Numbered from the stretch's first letter, positions 1-7,884 are shown. The stretch: DNA of 64,000 nucleotides from Methanoregulaceae archaeon (GCA_020850325.1 JADZEW010000024.1:97864-161863), one strand, 5' to 3'. Translations and numbers: made by a program. The notes: generated by a model from the letters alone, not told the origin.

Positions 1-459
1 CCACGCCGGAGAAGCCGCCCCGATCAACGACCAGTTGATCTCGAAGCCGGTGATGATTTCGCTGATAATCCGACGAGCCGCCCCTTGGGCTTTGCTCTGG
101 GTGGCGACCCTTTCGGGCACGACGCTGGAGAGCAGCGCAGGATCGGAACTAAGGATCCCCAGGCGGGCGGCGTTTTCTCGGTGGGCGTTAGCGACGCCAT
201 CGATGAGCCATTGCGGCGCGTACTCGACGGCCTCATCCGAGCCATCCTCGTAGCGCGCGAGGGTCAGATCGGGGTCCGTGTAGAGGACTTCAACGTTCTT
301 CGCCCCCTGCCGATACGCCTCGCGGGCGATGAGCCGAGCGAGCGGCGCCGAGGTCAACTCGGCGAAGACGAGCAGTTCCTGGCCGGGAGCAAGAGCGACG
401 CCTTCGGTGACGGCGAGCTTGGCGTAGAGGGCGAGATTCTCTTCGAACGTGCGGGACAT
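1..459 (-). CDS. M29-family aminopeptidase, C-terminus cut off by window edge
   Basis: The reading frame is open for 153 codons from the ATG at 459 to the window edge, so only the N-terminal part of a roughly 400-residue protein is visible. It starts MSRTFEENLALYAKLAV and continues with GQELLVFAELTSAPLARLIA and RQGAKNVEVLYTDPDLTLAR. This is the characteristic N-terminal domain of the M29 leucyl/thermophilic aminopeptidases (AmpS/aminopeptidase T), cytoplasmic metallopeptidases that remove N-terminal residues from peptides. The metal ligands lie in the missing C-terminal part. A TAGAAT box 7 nt before the ATG supports the start and suggests a leaderless mRNA. The family is clear; substrate preference cannot be read. 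Confidence 0.85.
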   Translation of the reverse strand, partial: MSRTFEENLALYAKLAVTEGVALAPGQELLVFAELTSAPLARLIAREAYRQGAKNVEVLYTDPDLTLARYEDGSDEAVEYAPQWLIDGVANAHRENAARLGILSSDPALLSSVVPERVATQSKAQGAARRIISEIITGFEINWSLIGAASPAW

Positions 460-466
460 GGATGAG

Positions 467-472
467 ATTCTA
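467..472 (-). promoter_or_regulatory. -10 box TAGAAT, probable leaderless promoter
   Basis: TAGAAT on the minus strand with 7 nt to the ATG of the aminopeptidase. At this spacing transcription would begin at or next to the start codon. Confidence 0.55.
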
Positions 473-493
473 GCCCGTTCGTGATCCGCGCAC

Positions 494-723
494 CTAGGAC
501 CCTCGAAGCGCGGTACGAAACTCATCGACACTGAGCCCTGCTAAGCGAATGAGGGACCGAAGCGTGCCGCGGTCCAGCGCTCGGTGGTTAGGGACCGAGA
601 GGACGACGCTTGACCCTTGACGCTTGAGGACGATGTGGCTTCCCGTTTGTCGTGCGAACTGCCAGCCCAGTGTCTCAAAGCGCGGACCGCGTCGGCTCCG
701 CTACAGACGGGTAGTTCGCCCAT
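494..723 (-). pseudogene. hicA: HicA-like mRNA interferase toxin, frameshifted
   Basis: The first 15 codons (MGELPVCSGADAVRA) match the start of HicA. The frame then runs into junk and stops at 541. Moving one base at about 679-682 restores a full HicA sequence to a TAG at 494-496, including LGWQFARQTGSHIVLKR with the catalytic His of the GSH motif, SVPNHRALDRGTLRSLIRLA and LSVDEFRTAL. HicA is a small dsRBD-like ribonuclease that cleaves mRNA. A one-base deletion would explain the break; an assembly error is possible. The ATG overlaps the hicB stop as TGATG, the usual coupled arrangement, but here the antitoxin comes first. If the shift is real the toxin is dead. Confidence 0.8.
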
Positions 724-935
724 CAGGCTGCAACTTCGACGGTGCGTCGGATCACGGACTCGGGCAAACCGAGCTCGCGCCGAACCTCAAGGCAGGCTTG
801 AATGGCTTCCTTAATGTTCTCCAAGGCCTCTTCTTCGGTGCGACCCTGACTGACGCAACCCGGAAGCGATGGACACTCAACGACCCACCACCCATCCTCA
901 CCAATGGTCAGCTCGACGTCAAACTTCCTGCTCAT
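723..935 (-). CDS. hicB: HicB-family antitoxin
   Basis: A 70-residue protein starting MSRKFDVELTIGEDGWWVVE, followed by CPSLPGCVSQGRTEEEALENIKEAI. This is the compact partial-RNase-H fold of HicB antitoxins, which bind HicA and often repress their own operon. No separate DNA-binding helix is evident after it, so this is the short HicB type. The start at 935 rather than the upstream in-frame ATG at 959 is fixed by a perfect TATAAT box ending 6 nt before it. Its stop overlaps the start of the hicA remnant, so the two are translationally coupled. Confidence 0.85.
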   Translation of the reverse strand: MSRKFDVELTIGEDGWWVVECPSLPGCVSQGRTEEEALENIKEAIQACLEVRRELGLPESVIRRTVEVAA

Positions 936-941
936 GGGTTC

Positions 942-947
942 ATTATA
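942..947 (-). promoter_or_regulatory. -10 box TATAAT, leaderless hicB promoter
   Basis: A consensus TATAAT on the minus strand, 6 nt before the ATG at 935. It is the clearest leaderless signal in the window. Confidence 0.65.
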
Positions 948-969
948 CGAACACTCCATAGCGAGGGAT

Positions 970-1557
970 TTAAAAGTTAGGCGCCTGGACGCGCGCTAGC
1001 AGGTCGTCTGCCCGACCTCGCATCTCGTCCGCTCCGTCAGTTCCTGAAGGAACCGACTTCAGAATGGCCCTCATGTGTTCAAGAACACGGAACCCAAACA
1101 GTCCTTCATCGACGAGGGTGAGGCCGGCACCAACCAGCTCTAGCGTCTCCTCTGCTGTGCGGCTGGTCATCGCGAGGAGTTCCTCGTACCGTTGTCGCAA
1201 CCAGGCGATCCCACGCTCTGCCTTGCGGCAGCCCACACAGCGAACTGCATCCGCGTGTAGTGGCAGTTGGAGATCCTCATACCAGTGCTTCTGCTCTTCC
1301 GCAAAGAAGATGAACTTCCTACCGCAATCGCGACAGACTCTCCGGAGATCGAAGTAATACTCGACGGCATAGTGAAACGTGTTCACGTGACGCTCTGGGT
1401 CAGCTCGAACACCGGTGTGGGGTATGCGTTCTGGCCCCGATGCAAGGTATTGCCATCCCCAGTTGTCCAGAGGTTCTAGATCGGTCAGTCGAGGGCCACG
1501 ACCAAACCGCGGGTGCTCTAGATAATCCGCAAACTCATCTGCTTGATCCATGTCCAT
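970..1557 (-). CDS. Zinc-ribbon protein, function unknown
   Basis: A 195-residue soluble protein. Residues about 75-112 hold two CxxC pairs (CRDCGRKFIFFAEEQKHWY, later CVGCRKAER) typical of the probable zinc-ribbon family of PF13451 type. The C-terminal half looks helical, including a leucine-rich stretch around TAEETLELVGAGLTLVDEGL. No signal peptide or membrane segment is seen. The start has an AAGG about 8 nt upstream and no close -10 box. Zinc binding is likely; the biological role is unknown. It is transcribed in the same direction as its neighbours but separated from them by gaps. Confidence 0.65.
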   Translation of the reverse strand: MDMDQADEFADYLEHPRFGRGPRLTDLEPLDNWGWQYLASGPERIPHTGVRADPERHVNTFHYAVEYYFDLRRVCRDCGRKFIFFAEEQKHWYEDLQLPLHADAVRCVGCRKAERGIAWLRQRYEELLAMTSRTAEETLELVGAGLTLVDEGLFGFRVLEHMRAILKSVPSGTDGADEMRGRADDLLARVQAPNF

Positions 1558-1627
1558 ATCGTCTGCCTTTGAAGGTCCGGCGCGGTTTTCACGTCACGAA
1601 GTGACGGGCCCGTGCTTGGCCACAGTC

Positions 1628-2035
1628 TCATTCATCAACCGCAACGAACTCCATCGCTTGAGCAATCACCCACCCGGTCATTCCGACGCATTCCACCAGA
1701 TACCACGCCGAGAGTTGGTTGGCCTCGAAGAACCGCTGTGCGCTCTCGCGAGAGCTGGCCCAGAGACCAGGCCAACCGTACGGAACCGTTTTTGCCAGCT
1801 CAGGCTCCAACTCGTCAAAGATCTCCATGGGCGATGCGGGCTCGAAGTGATGGATGATCGATTGGAGCGCGGAATCATGTTCGAAGCGATAACACTCGAC
1901 GCCTGAGAAGACAACGTCTGTCCGCTCCCTGTTCTCGGGAGTGTCGCACAGCGTCCGGAAACGAATCGTCCGCTCTACGCGGTCGACTTCATAGCTGAGA
2001 ATCTCGTTATCGTGAACTGAGGTCGGCGATTCCAC
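1628..2035 (-). CDS. Hypothetical protein, 135 aa
   Basis: Unrecognised. I chose the GTG at 2035 because a TATCCT box lies 7 nt before it; an in-frame ATG further upstream at 2104 is less likely. The protein begins with VHDNEILSYEVDRVERTIRF, a beta-strand pattern reminiscent of small immunity-like or Imm50-like proteins, and later contains PMEIFDELEPELAKTVPYGW. It has no signal peptide or membrane segment. The resemblance is weak and no function is claimed. Confidence 0.55.
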   Translation of the reverse strand: MESPTSVHDNEILSYEVDRVERTIRFRTLCDTPENRERTDVVFSGVECYRFEHDSALQSIIHHFEPASPMEIFDELEPELAKTVPYGWPGLWASSRESAQRFFEANQLSAWYLVECVGMTGWVIAQAMEFVAVDE

Positions 2036-2042
2036 TTTGTTT

Positions 2043-2048
2043 AGGATA
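2043..2048 (-). promoter_or_regulatory. -10 box TATCCT, probable leaderless promoter
   Basis: TATCCT on the minus strand with 7 nt to the GTG at 2035. It decides that start over the upstream ATG. Confidence 0.45.
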
Positions 2049-2111
2049 CGACGAGCTTGGCGATCCGTTGAACTGTGAGGCGCCGATACCTGGGCAACGC
2101 GCAACCTGGGC

Positions 2112-2855
2112 TCAGTTCAACTGCCCCAAGTACAGCTCAGTAACGTAGTCGAAGCGCACCAACCCATTGTGGGAACAGGACTCAAACAGCTCTTGGAGCC
2201 TCGCCATGGAATCTTCGAATGCAGCTCCAGCACGCGGCCAATAGCTCGATGACAGCGCTCGCCCTTTGAGCCCATCGAGGTCGAGGTCTTGATGATTGGC
2301 GAACTCGAACTTGCTGTGACTGAAGAACGACGTCAGTTGGGCAACGGGGTCGACAAGGCGCGGCGTCGCTCTCCCAGACTGTTCGACGAAGGCATGCGCC
2401 AAGGCTCGGTAACCGAGCGAGAACTCGCTGGTGTCTTGCCGTTCGTTCCACATCAACGCCACCCAGCCACCGGGTCGGAGCACGCGCGTCCACTCCTTAC
2501 GAACTGCTGTCGCATCGAACCAGTGAAAGGCCTGAGCGGCGGTGATCAAGTCGACGCTTCTCTCGGGCAGTCCTGTCTCCTCGGCGGTTGTTGCAAAGGA
2601 TTGAAATCCTGACCGTGTGCCGAGTCGTCGAACAGACTCCTCGCGCATCGGTCCATTGGGCTCAACGGCAAAAACGGTGGCGCCGCGATCGAGGAGCAAC
2701 TCGCTCAGAATCCCCGTGCCGCTACCCGCATCCATAACGACCGCGCCAGGCTGCAGCCCGTAATGCGCGAGGTGGTCAAGCGTCGCGGCGGGATACGACG
2801 GGCGATAACGGGTGTAGTCTTGGACTCGGTCGGAGAATCGCTGGACGTACGCCAT
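2112..2855 (-). CDS. Class I SAM-dependent methyltransferase
   Basis: 247 residues, the normal length of a UbiE/Methyltransf_11 type enzyme. Motif I is visible as VVMDAGSGTGILSELLLDRG with the acidic residue after VFAVEPNGPM. The region SVDLITAAQAFHWFDATAV matches the post-motif segment of the trans-aconitate/TAM-like branch, and VLRPGGWVALMWNE is motif III. It transfers a methyl group from SAM to a small molecule that cannot be named from the sequence. TAAACT lies 6 nt before the ATG. It stands alone between unrelated genes. Confidence 0.85.
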   Translation of the reverse strand: MAYVQRFSDRVQDYTRYRPSYPAATLDHLAHYGLQPGAVVMDAGSGTGILSELLLDRGATVFAVEPNGPMREESVRRLGTRSGFQSFATTAEETGLPERSVDLITAAQAFHWFDATAVRKEWTRVLRPGGWVALMWNERQDTSEFSLGYRALAHAFVEQSGRATPRLVDPVAQLTSFFSHSKFEFANHQDLDLDGLKGRALSSSYWPRAGAAFEDSMARLQELFESCSHNGLVRFDYVTELYLGQLN

Positions 2856-2861
2856 CGCGAG

Positions 2862-2867
2862 AGTTTA
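2862..2867 (-). promoter_or_regulatory. -10 box TAAACT, leaderless promoter
   Basis: TAAACT on the minus strand with 6 nt to the methyltransferase ATG. Confidence 0.55.
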
Positions 2868-2883
2868 CATTTGTCCGATCTGC

Positions 2884-3750
2884 TTAGCCGTCGCTGCGCC
2901 AGATGCGCTTGCGGAACTGCAGCCCACCCTGATACCGTGCCAGCCTGATCACCACGTAAGGGCTCGTCGCCGTAACCTGAGTGCGCTGTCCTTCGGAGGG
3001 CGCCTTTTCCAAGTAGTGCACCACCAATCCGCCGGGCACCACTTCGAGCCGATCCACCAGCACATCATAACCGGTGGTACCTCGGGTTCCCAGGTGCATC
3101 ACGAGGAGCATTTCCGCGCTCCAATCCATATCGTTCGGGGCACGGCCGGGTTGGCCGATCTGCGACCAGTAAGCCTCGAACTCCTGAGCCGAAGTAATCG
3201 CCCGGGTGAACTCACGCGGCCCCCCGCCGATCGTGTCGGCCAAGTAAGTTCGCCACGAGAACTCGTTGCCCGGCAGGGGAACCTCGCCAGCGCCGGTGCG
3301 CTTGCGCCCCTCGAACACAAAGCTCCCCACAGCGTTCGCACGCTCGACACGCACGATCTCGAACGGTGACGTCATGGCCGTTGTGTTAAACCCACCCGGG
3401 GCGGGCGCATTCTCGACGAACGACACCTTGATCTCGCCCGGCTTCGTGCGCTGCACGGACTGGATGATCACGCGGTAACCGCCGCTGGTCCGCTGGCCCA
3501 GATGCACCGCGATCAGGAGTTCCTTGTTGAAGTCGACGTCCCGCGGACCGCGTTGCTCCCCGGTGTGTTGCTTCCAGTAGTTGTCGAAAGCCCCCTGGTT
3601 CTGAATCACCAAGTTCTGGGCTTGGGTGATCTGCGACTGGGTGCCCTGGCGATAGGACCGCCAGACGATGCCGTCGTTGAGGCCCCGCTGGGCATAGCCC
3701 AGAGACATCGTGACGATCAGCAACACAACGAAAGCGATACGCGAGCGCAT
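2884..3750 (-). CDS. Secreted protein with two PrcB_C-like domains
   Basis: 288 residues. The N-terminus MRSRIAFVVLLIVTMSLGYA is a signal peptide. Two tandem repeats follow, each with a DxDFNKELLIAVHLG / DMDWSAEMLLVMHLG segment, then a GGYRVIIQSVQR / GYDVLVDRLEVV segment, and ending in PxxVIRLAR-like strands. This is the pattern of the PrcB C-terminal domain (PF14343) known from the dentilisin protease complex of treponemes and from many extracytoplasmic proteins. The protein is presumably exported; it has no membrane anchor or lipobox. It is divergent from maf. Function unknown. Confidence 0.7.
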   Translation of the reverse strand: MRSRIAFVVLLIVTMSLGYAQRGLNDGIVWRSYRQGTQSQITQAQNLVIQNQGAFDNYWKQHTGEQRGPRDVDFNKELLIAVHLGQRTSGGYRVIIQSVQRTKPGEIKVSFVENAPAPGGFNTTAMTSPFEIVRVERANAVGSFVFEGRKRTGAGEVPLPGNEFSWRTYLADTIGGGPREFTRAITSAQEFEAYWSQIGQPGRAPNDMDWSAEMLLVMHLGTRGTTGYDVLVDRLEVVPGGLVVHYLEKAPSEGQRTQVTATSPYVVIRLARYQGGLQFRKRIWRSDG

Positions 3751-3792
3751 ACTCGTTGGACGTCAGGCCGGGCCCAAGGTTACGACTCCAGC

Positions 3793-3798
3793 TACAAT
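3793..3798 (+). promoter_or_regulatory. -10 box TACAAT, leaderless maf promoter
   Basis: TACAAT with 6 nt to the ATG at 3805. It rules out the much longer upstream extension of the reading frame. Confidence 0.6.
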
Positions 3799-3804
3799 TC
3801 GGCG

Positions 3805-4413
3805 ATGGATGTGCTGACCTTGCCGTGGCCGGTGGTCTTGGGCAGCGCTTCGCCCCGCCGGAGGGAGATTCTCTCGCGCATCGTAGGCGAGTTCGCGGTC
3901 GATTCACCGGACATCGACGAGGACGCGCTAACCCGTCCCGATCCCGTTCGGACGGCTCTAGACCTCGCCTACATGAAGGCCAAAGTGGTCGCCGAAAGAC
4001 ACCCGGAGGCTCTTGTGATCGGGGGCGACACGGTTGTCGCGGTACCGGACGGCGAAGGATTTATCCAGCTCGCCAAACCCAATGATCGAGACGATGCGAT
4101 CCGCATGCTGACGATGCTCTCGGGCGGTGAGCACCTGGTGATCACCGGCGTCTGCCTCATCTGGCCCCAAGGTCTCACGCGCTTCCACGTCACTTCCGGA
4201 GTCACCTTCAAGTCGCTGACCCGCGCAGAAATCGAGGCGTATGTGGATGCTGGCGAGTCGATGGATAAGGCCGGCGCCTATGCCGCGCAGGGCAAGGCTG
4301 CGGAGATCATCGCTGGGGTCGACGGGTCGATGACCAACGTGATCGGCCTCCCTGAAGATGAGCTTCGCGCCCAGCTTTGGGAGATCGGATACGTTGCATC
4401 AGGCAAGCCATGA
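3805..4413 (+). CDS. maf: Maf-family nucleoside triphosphate pyrophosphatase
   Basis: 202 residues, normal for Maf. The family signature LGSASPRRREIL is near the N-terminus, VIGGDTVVA carries the catalytic acidic residue, and KAGAYAAQGKAA and VDGSMTNVIGLPEDEL complete the conserved blocks. Maf proteins hydrolyse non-canonical or modified nucleoside triphosphates (dTTP/UTP or m7GTP types) to the monophosphate and pyrophosphate in the cytoplasm. The reading frame is open far upstream, but the TACAAT box 6 nt before this ATG and homology both fix the start here. The stop overlaps the next gene by ATGA, so the two are coupled. Confidence 0.93.
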   Translation: MDVLTLPWPVVLGSASPRRREILSRIVGEFAVDSPDIDEDALTRPDPVRTALDLAYMKAKVVAERHPEALVIGGDTVVAVPDGEGFIQLAKPNDRDDAIRMLTMLSGGEHLVITGVCLIWPQGLTRFHVTSGVTFKSLTRAEIEAYVDAGESMDKAGAYAAQGKAAEIIAGVDGSMTNVIGLPEDELRAQLWEIGYVASGKP

Positions 4414-5096
4414 ACGTCCCTCCTTACATCCCACCCCAGATCGAGATCTCCGGCAACGTGGCCGAGGAGCGCTACGCCGTCCGGGTGGGGTTCGTCAAGA
4501 GAGTCACGGTGCTTCACGCTGCCTCGGTGGGTCTCATCCTCGCCTTGTCGATGTCGCCCGTGCCCGAGATCTCGTTCCGGTGGGGGCTGGCCGGGGCTGC
4601 CTTTTCGCTGCTCGGCCTGAGCTTTGTTCGTGGCATCGCCAAGCGTTGGCGACACGAGCAGCGCCTCTCGAGCTTCTTCGTGCCGATCATGGTCTTCAGC
4701 CTTGCCGTGCTGGTGCGATCGGTGACCATGGATGCCGGGTGGCCGCTGTGGGCGATTGGCCTGCCCGCGCTGGGCAACCTCATCTACGTCGCGCTTTGCG
4801 GTAGGGACTTGAGCTTCACCGGCATGTTCGTGCTGGTCTCGACGGGCATCTCGGGCTTTGTCCTCTTGATGAGTTGGCTCGAGCCCGGCCAGCAGCCGTA
4901 CACGCTGCTGTGGCTGGCGATGGTGTCGTACACCGCTTTCTACACCTACGACTTGGCCGCGCTACAAACCCGCCGTCGACTTGGGCAGGAAGTCGGTGCC
5001 GTGCTCGACCTCTACCGTGACACGCTGAACTTCATCACGTATCCGATCAGGGTGATCAACCACTGGAGGGCGCACCGCATCTGGTCGCTCCGCTAG
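4410..5096 (+). CDS. Integral membrane protein, possibly Bax-inhibitor-1-like
   Basis: 228 residues starting at the ATG that overlaps the maf stop. After a polar N-terminus come about six hydrophobic segments (for example SVGLILALSMSPV, GLAGAAFSLLGLSFV, IGLPALGNLIYVALC, FVLVSTGISGFVLLMSW). The C-terminal part YDLAALQTRR, then VLDLYRDTLNFITYPIRVI, resembles the last helix of the BI-1/YccA family (Tyr-Asp motif and LYxDxxN). It lies in the inner membrane. The similarity is limited to the C-terminus, so the family call is tentative. Coupling to maf is seen directly. Confidence 0.6.
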   Translation: MNVPPYIPPQIEISGNVAEERYAVRVGFVKRVTVLHAASVGLILALSMSPVPEISFRWGLAGAAFSLLGLSFVRGIAKRWRHEQRLSSFFVPIMVFSLAVLVRSVTMDAGWPLWAIGLPALGNLIYVALCGRDLSFTGMFVLVSTGISGFVLLMSWLEPGQQPYTLLWLAMVSYTAFYTYDLAALQTRRRLGQEVGAVLDLYRDTLNFITYPIRVINHWRAHRIWSLR

Positions 5097-5593
5097 GCGC
5101 GGAGCCGCCGCAGCATTTGCTCGAAGACGGGAGTCCACTCCTCGCGATACTGGTGACCGTGGGGGAAGGGAATCTCGATCTCCCCGGGCAGCAGCCCCGC
5201 GGCCAGCAAGAACGGCTCGAATCGGCCGAGGTCTCCGGCCAGCCAGATCAGGTCGTGCTCGTCAAACCTTGCTTTGTCGCCGTCGCCGTCAGCGAGCGTC
5301 ACCGAGAGGCGAGCATCGCCTTCGAGCCACGTTCCGTTCGACTCCAGCCATTCGCGCAAGATGCTCGGCGGGGCCGTCCAACTCACCGGTTCGGACTGCG
5401 AAAGCCCCATCGGCTCGAGCACCTCCAAGGTCAGGGTGACTGGTGGAGTCAGCGCATCGAGCAAAGCTGCGAGAAGCCTTACCGGATGTTCATCGATGGC
5501 AGCGGCGACGGCACCACCATCCACGGGACCGTAGATGACGGGGTAGCGATGGGGGTGCCAACCGCCCTCATCGAACACCGACAGCCGATACAT
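5093..5593 (-). CDS. Hypothetical protein, 166 aa
   Basis: Unrecognised soluble protein beginning MYRLSVFDEGGWHPHRYPVI, with alternating hydrophobic strands and a C-terminal IPFPHGHQYREEWTPVF. No signal peptide or membrane segment is seen. TATACA lies 7 nt before the ATG, and its stop shares the CTAG tetranucleotide with the stop of the convergent membrane-protein gene. Coding quality appears real because it is open over its whole length between two confident genes, but nothing indicates its role. Confidence 0.6.
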   Translation of the reverse strand: MYRLSVFDEGGWHPHRYPVIYGPVDGGAVAAAIDEHPVRLLAALLDALTPPVTLTLEVLEPMGLSQSEPVSWTAPPSILREWLESNGTWLEGDARLSVTLADGDGDKARFDEHDLIWLAGDLGRFEPFLLAAGLLPGEIEIPFPHGHQYREEWTPVFEQMLRRLRA

Positions 5594-5600
5594 GCCCCGC

Positions 5601-5606
5601 TGTATA
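5601..5606 (-). promoter_or_regulatory. -10 box TATACA, probable leaderless promoter
   Basis: TATACA on the minus strand with 7 nt to the ATG at 5593. It lies next to the divergent -10 box of the ROK gene. Confidence 0.45.
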
Positions 5607-5620
5607 CCCGCGCTAGCGGA

Positions 5621-5626
5621 TAAACT
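5621..5626 (+). promoter_or_regulatory. -10 box TAAACT, leaderless ROK promoter
   Basis: TAAACT with 7 nt to the ATG at 5634. Confidence 0.55.
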
Positions 5627-5633
5627 CCCGCCA

Positions 5634-6665
5634 ATGGGTAATCGATACGTGGTCGGAGTCGACCTTGGCGGAACAAATGTCCGCGCATCCGTCTTCGACG
5701 AAACCGGGGTTCCGGTCTTGGAGACGCCGGTCGAGCAACCCAGCCACGCTCAGGCCGGCACCGCCGGGATCATCGAAGCGATCGCGCGAACGGTTCAGCA
5801 GGCGATCAGCCGGGCTTCGGTAACTCCCGAGGCCGTCGGCATGGCGGTTCCGGGCCACATCGACAACGAGAGCGGAGTGGTCCGATGGTCGCCCAACTTC
5901 GGGGAAAGCGTGAACGGCGTGTTCGTTTGCTGGAGGGATCAGCCGTTGCGAGAGCCGCTGAGCCGCTATCTGAGCCTGCCCATTGTGATGGGCAATGATG
6001 CGAACCTCGCCGCGCTCGGCGAATACCGGTTTGGCTCCGGCGGCGGGTCGGCGAACTGCCTCGTGATGTTCACCATCGGCACCGGCATCGGCGGCGGCGT
6101 CATCATGAGCCCGCGCTCCGTCTTCGGCAAGGCGGAAGGCCCCTTGATGCTCCTCGGTGGGAATGGCGGCGGCGGTGAACTTGGGCACACCATGGTGATC
6201 GCGGGCGGGCTCGACTGCAATGCGGGTAGCTACGGAGCGCTCGAGGCCTACTGCCAGCGCGACTCTATCGTGAAACGGGCGATCAACCGCCTTCAACGCG
6301 GCCGGCCGTCGATCATGCCCGATCTCGTCGAAGGCGACCTTAGCAAGATTACGCCCCGCATCATCTCCTTAGCCGCCGAGCAGGGCGATGCGCTCGCCCG
6401 CCAGATCTGGCACGAGGTCGGAACCTACCTCGGCGTGGGAATCGGCAGCATGATCAATGTTTTTGCACCCGACGTCGTCGCGATCGGCGGTCAGATTGCA
6501 AAGGCAGGGCCCTGGCTTATGGATGCGGCGCGAGTGTCGGCGGCCGACAACGCGATCCCCTCGTTGTTCCAGGACGCGAAGATCGTGACCGCCGAGCTGA
6601 TTGAGCACGCGGGAATGTACGGCGGCGCGGCGATGGCGCTGGAGGCTCTACGATGGAATCGCTAA
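5634..6665 (+). CDS. ROK-family sugar kinase (glucokinase-like)
   Basis: 343 residues. The phosphate-1 motif GVDLGGTNVRASVFDETG is at the N-terminus, GNDANLAALGEYRFG holds the catalytic Asp, and FTIGTGIGGGVI is the phosphate-2 loop. ROK kinases phosphorylate glucose or related hexoses with ATP. The usual zinc motif CxCGxxGCxE reads CNAGSYGALE here, so two of its three cysteines are missing although the His of GELGHTMV remains. The start is set by TAAACT 7 nt upstream. Its 3' end overlaps a 41-codon ORF that in turn overlaps nadA, which suggests one transcript. The exact sugar is not readable. Confidence 0.88.
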   Translation: MGNRYVVGVDLGGTNVRASVFDETGVPVLETPVEQPSHAQAGTAGIIEAIARTVQQAISRASVTPEAVGMAVPGHIDNESGVVRWSPNFGESVNGVFVCWRDQPLREPLSRYLSLPIVMGNDANLAALGEYRFGSGGGSANCLVMFTIGTGIGGGVIMSPRSVFGKAEGPLMLLGGNGGGGELGHTMVIAGGLDCNAGSYGALEAYCQRDSIVKRAINRLQRGRPSIMPDLVEGDLSKITPRIISLAAEQGDALARQIWHEVGTYLGVGIGSMINVFAPDVVAIGGQIAKAGPWLMDAARVSAADNAIPSLFQDAKIVTAELIEHAGMYGGAAMALEALRWNR

Positions 6666-6778
6666 CCTTCACTTGCGAGGTCGTCGAGATCGACGGCGGG
6701 CGGAAGGCCTACATTTACACCTTCGAGGGCACGCCGGATGAGCAAGAGGTGTTGAAGAGTACGGAGGACGAATCTTGA
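6653..6778 (+). CDS. Small ORF, 41 aa, between ROK kinase and nadA
   Basis: ATG at 6653 and TGA at 6776-6778 encode a 41-residue acidic peptide starting MESLTFTCEVVEIDGGRKAY, followed by a strand IYTFEG and a charged tail. It overlaps the end of the ROK gene by 13 nt in another frame, and its stop overlaps the TTG start of nadA (TTGA). This tight chaining suggests it is translated and may couple nadA translation. No family is recognised; it could also be a leader peptide without its own function. Confidence 0.5.
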   Translation: MESLTFTCEVVEIDGGRKAYIYTFEGTPDEQEVLKSTEDES

Positions 6779-7884
6779 AGCAAGTTCCGCTCCCCGCGGA
6801 GTACATCGATCTCGGCACCGACGAGACCCGTGCCCGGATTCAAGCGGCTAAAGCGGCCCTCGGTAATCGGGTCGTCATCCTCGGCCACCATTACCAGCGC
6901 GACGAGATCATCGAGCACGCCGACTTCCGAGGCGACTCCTACAAGCTGTGCCTCGATGCCAGCCGCCGTCCGGAGGCGGAGTTCATCGTGTTCTGTGGCG
7001 TTCACTTCATGGCGGAAAGCGCCGACATCCTCACCGACAAGCGGGTGATTTTGCCCAACATGGCGGCCGGTTGTTCGATGGCCGATATGGCGAACATCTT
7101 CCAGGTCCGCGCGGCGTGGAAGGCGATCACCGAAGCTGATCCGGGCGTGAAGTACATCCCGGTCACCTACATCAACTCGGCGGCGAACCTCAAGGCGTTC
7201 GTCGGCCAGTACGGCGGCACGGTGTGTACGTCGACCAACGCGCCGGTCGCGGTGCAGTGGGCGCTGGACCAGGGCGAGAAGGTGCTGTTCTTCCCAGACC
7301 AGCATCTCGGGCGCAACACGGCGGTCAAGCTGGGCTACAACCCCGAGACGGACATGATCGTGTGGGACCCGTTCAAGCCGCTCGGCGGAAACACGGCCGA
7401 AGACATCCGCCGCGCGAAGTTCATCCTCTGGAAGGGCCACTGCTCGGTGCACAAGCGCTTTACGGTCGAGCAGATCGCGGCGGCGCGGGTGTCGCACTCC
7501 GGCGTTAAGGTGCTCGTGCATCCGGAGTGTGAGCTCGAAGTGGTTCAAGCGAGCGACTACAACGGCTCGACGGAGTTCATCATCAAGACCGTCGAGGCGG
7601 CTCCCGCGGGGACGACCTGGGCGATCGGTACTGAGATCAACTTGGTGAACCGGCTGGCCAGCGAGCATCCCGAGCAGACCATCTTCTGCCTCGACCCGCA
7701 AATCTGCCCATGCTCTACGATGTATCGCATCCACCCTTCGTTTCTGCTGTGGACGCTGGAGCGCCTCGTCGACGGCGAGGTGGTAAACGAGGTCATCGTG
7801 CCGGATGACGTGAAGGGGCTGGCGCTGAAGGCGCTGGATCAGATGCTCGCGTTGCCTCCGGTGGTCAAGGCGCTCACGGACTAG
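6775..7884 (+). CDS. nadA: Quinolinate synthase NadA
   Basis: 369 residues. It condenses iminoaspartate with dihydroxyacetone phosphate to quinolinate, the first committed product of de novo NAD synthesis, in the cytoplasm. GNRVVILGHHYQRDEI is the typical N-terminal block. The [4Fe-4S] ligands are in VFCGVHFMAESADIL, TVCTSTNAPVA and CPCSTMYRIHP. HPECELEVVQASDYNGSTE and VGTEIN-like (AIGTEINLVNRL) blocks are also present. The start is TTG, overlapping the TGA of the upstream 41-codon ORF. No nadB or nadC is seen next to it. Confidence 0.95.
   Translation: MKQVPLPAEYIDLGTDETRARIQAAKAALGNRVVILGHHYQRDEIIEHADFRGDSYKLCLDASRRPEAEFIVFCGVHFMAESADILTDKRVILPNMAAGCSMADMANIFQVRAAWKAITEADPGVKYIPVTYINSAANLKAFVGQYGGTVCTSTNAPVAVQWALDQGEKVLFFPDQHLGRNTAVKLGYNPETDMIVWDPFKPLGGNTAEDIRRAKFILWKGHCSVHKRFTVEQIAAARVSHSGVKVLVHPECELEVVQASDYNGSTEFIIKTVEAAPAGTTWAIGTEINLVNRLASEHPEQTIFCLDPQICPCSTMYRIHPSFLLWTLERLVDGEVVNEVIVPDDVKGLALKALDQMLALPPVVKALTD

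Noticed and set aside
3502..3804. Long N-terminal extension of maf
   Set aside because: It overlaps the divergent PrcB_C gene, has no homology, and the -10 box and Maf signature place the start at 3805.
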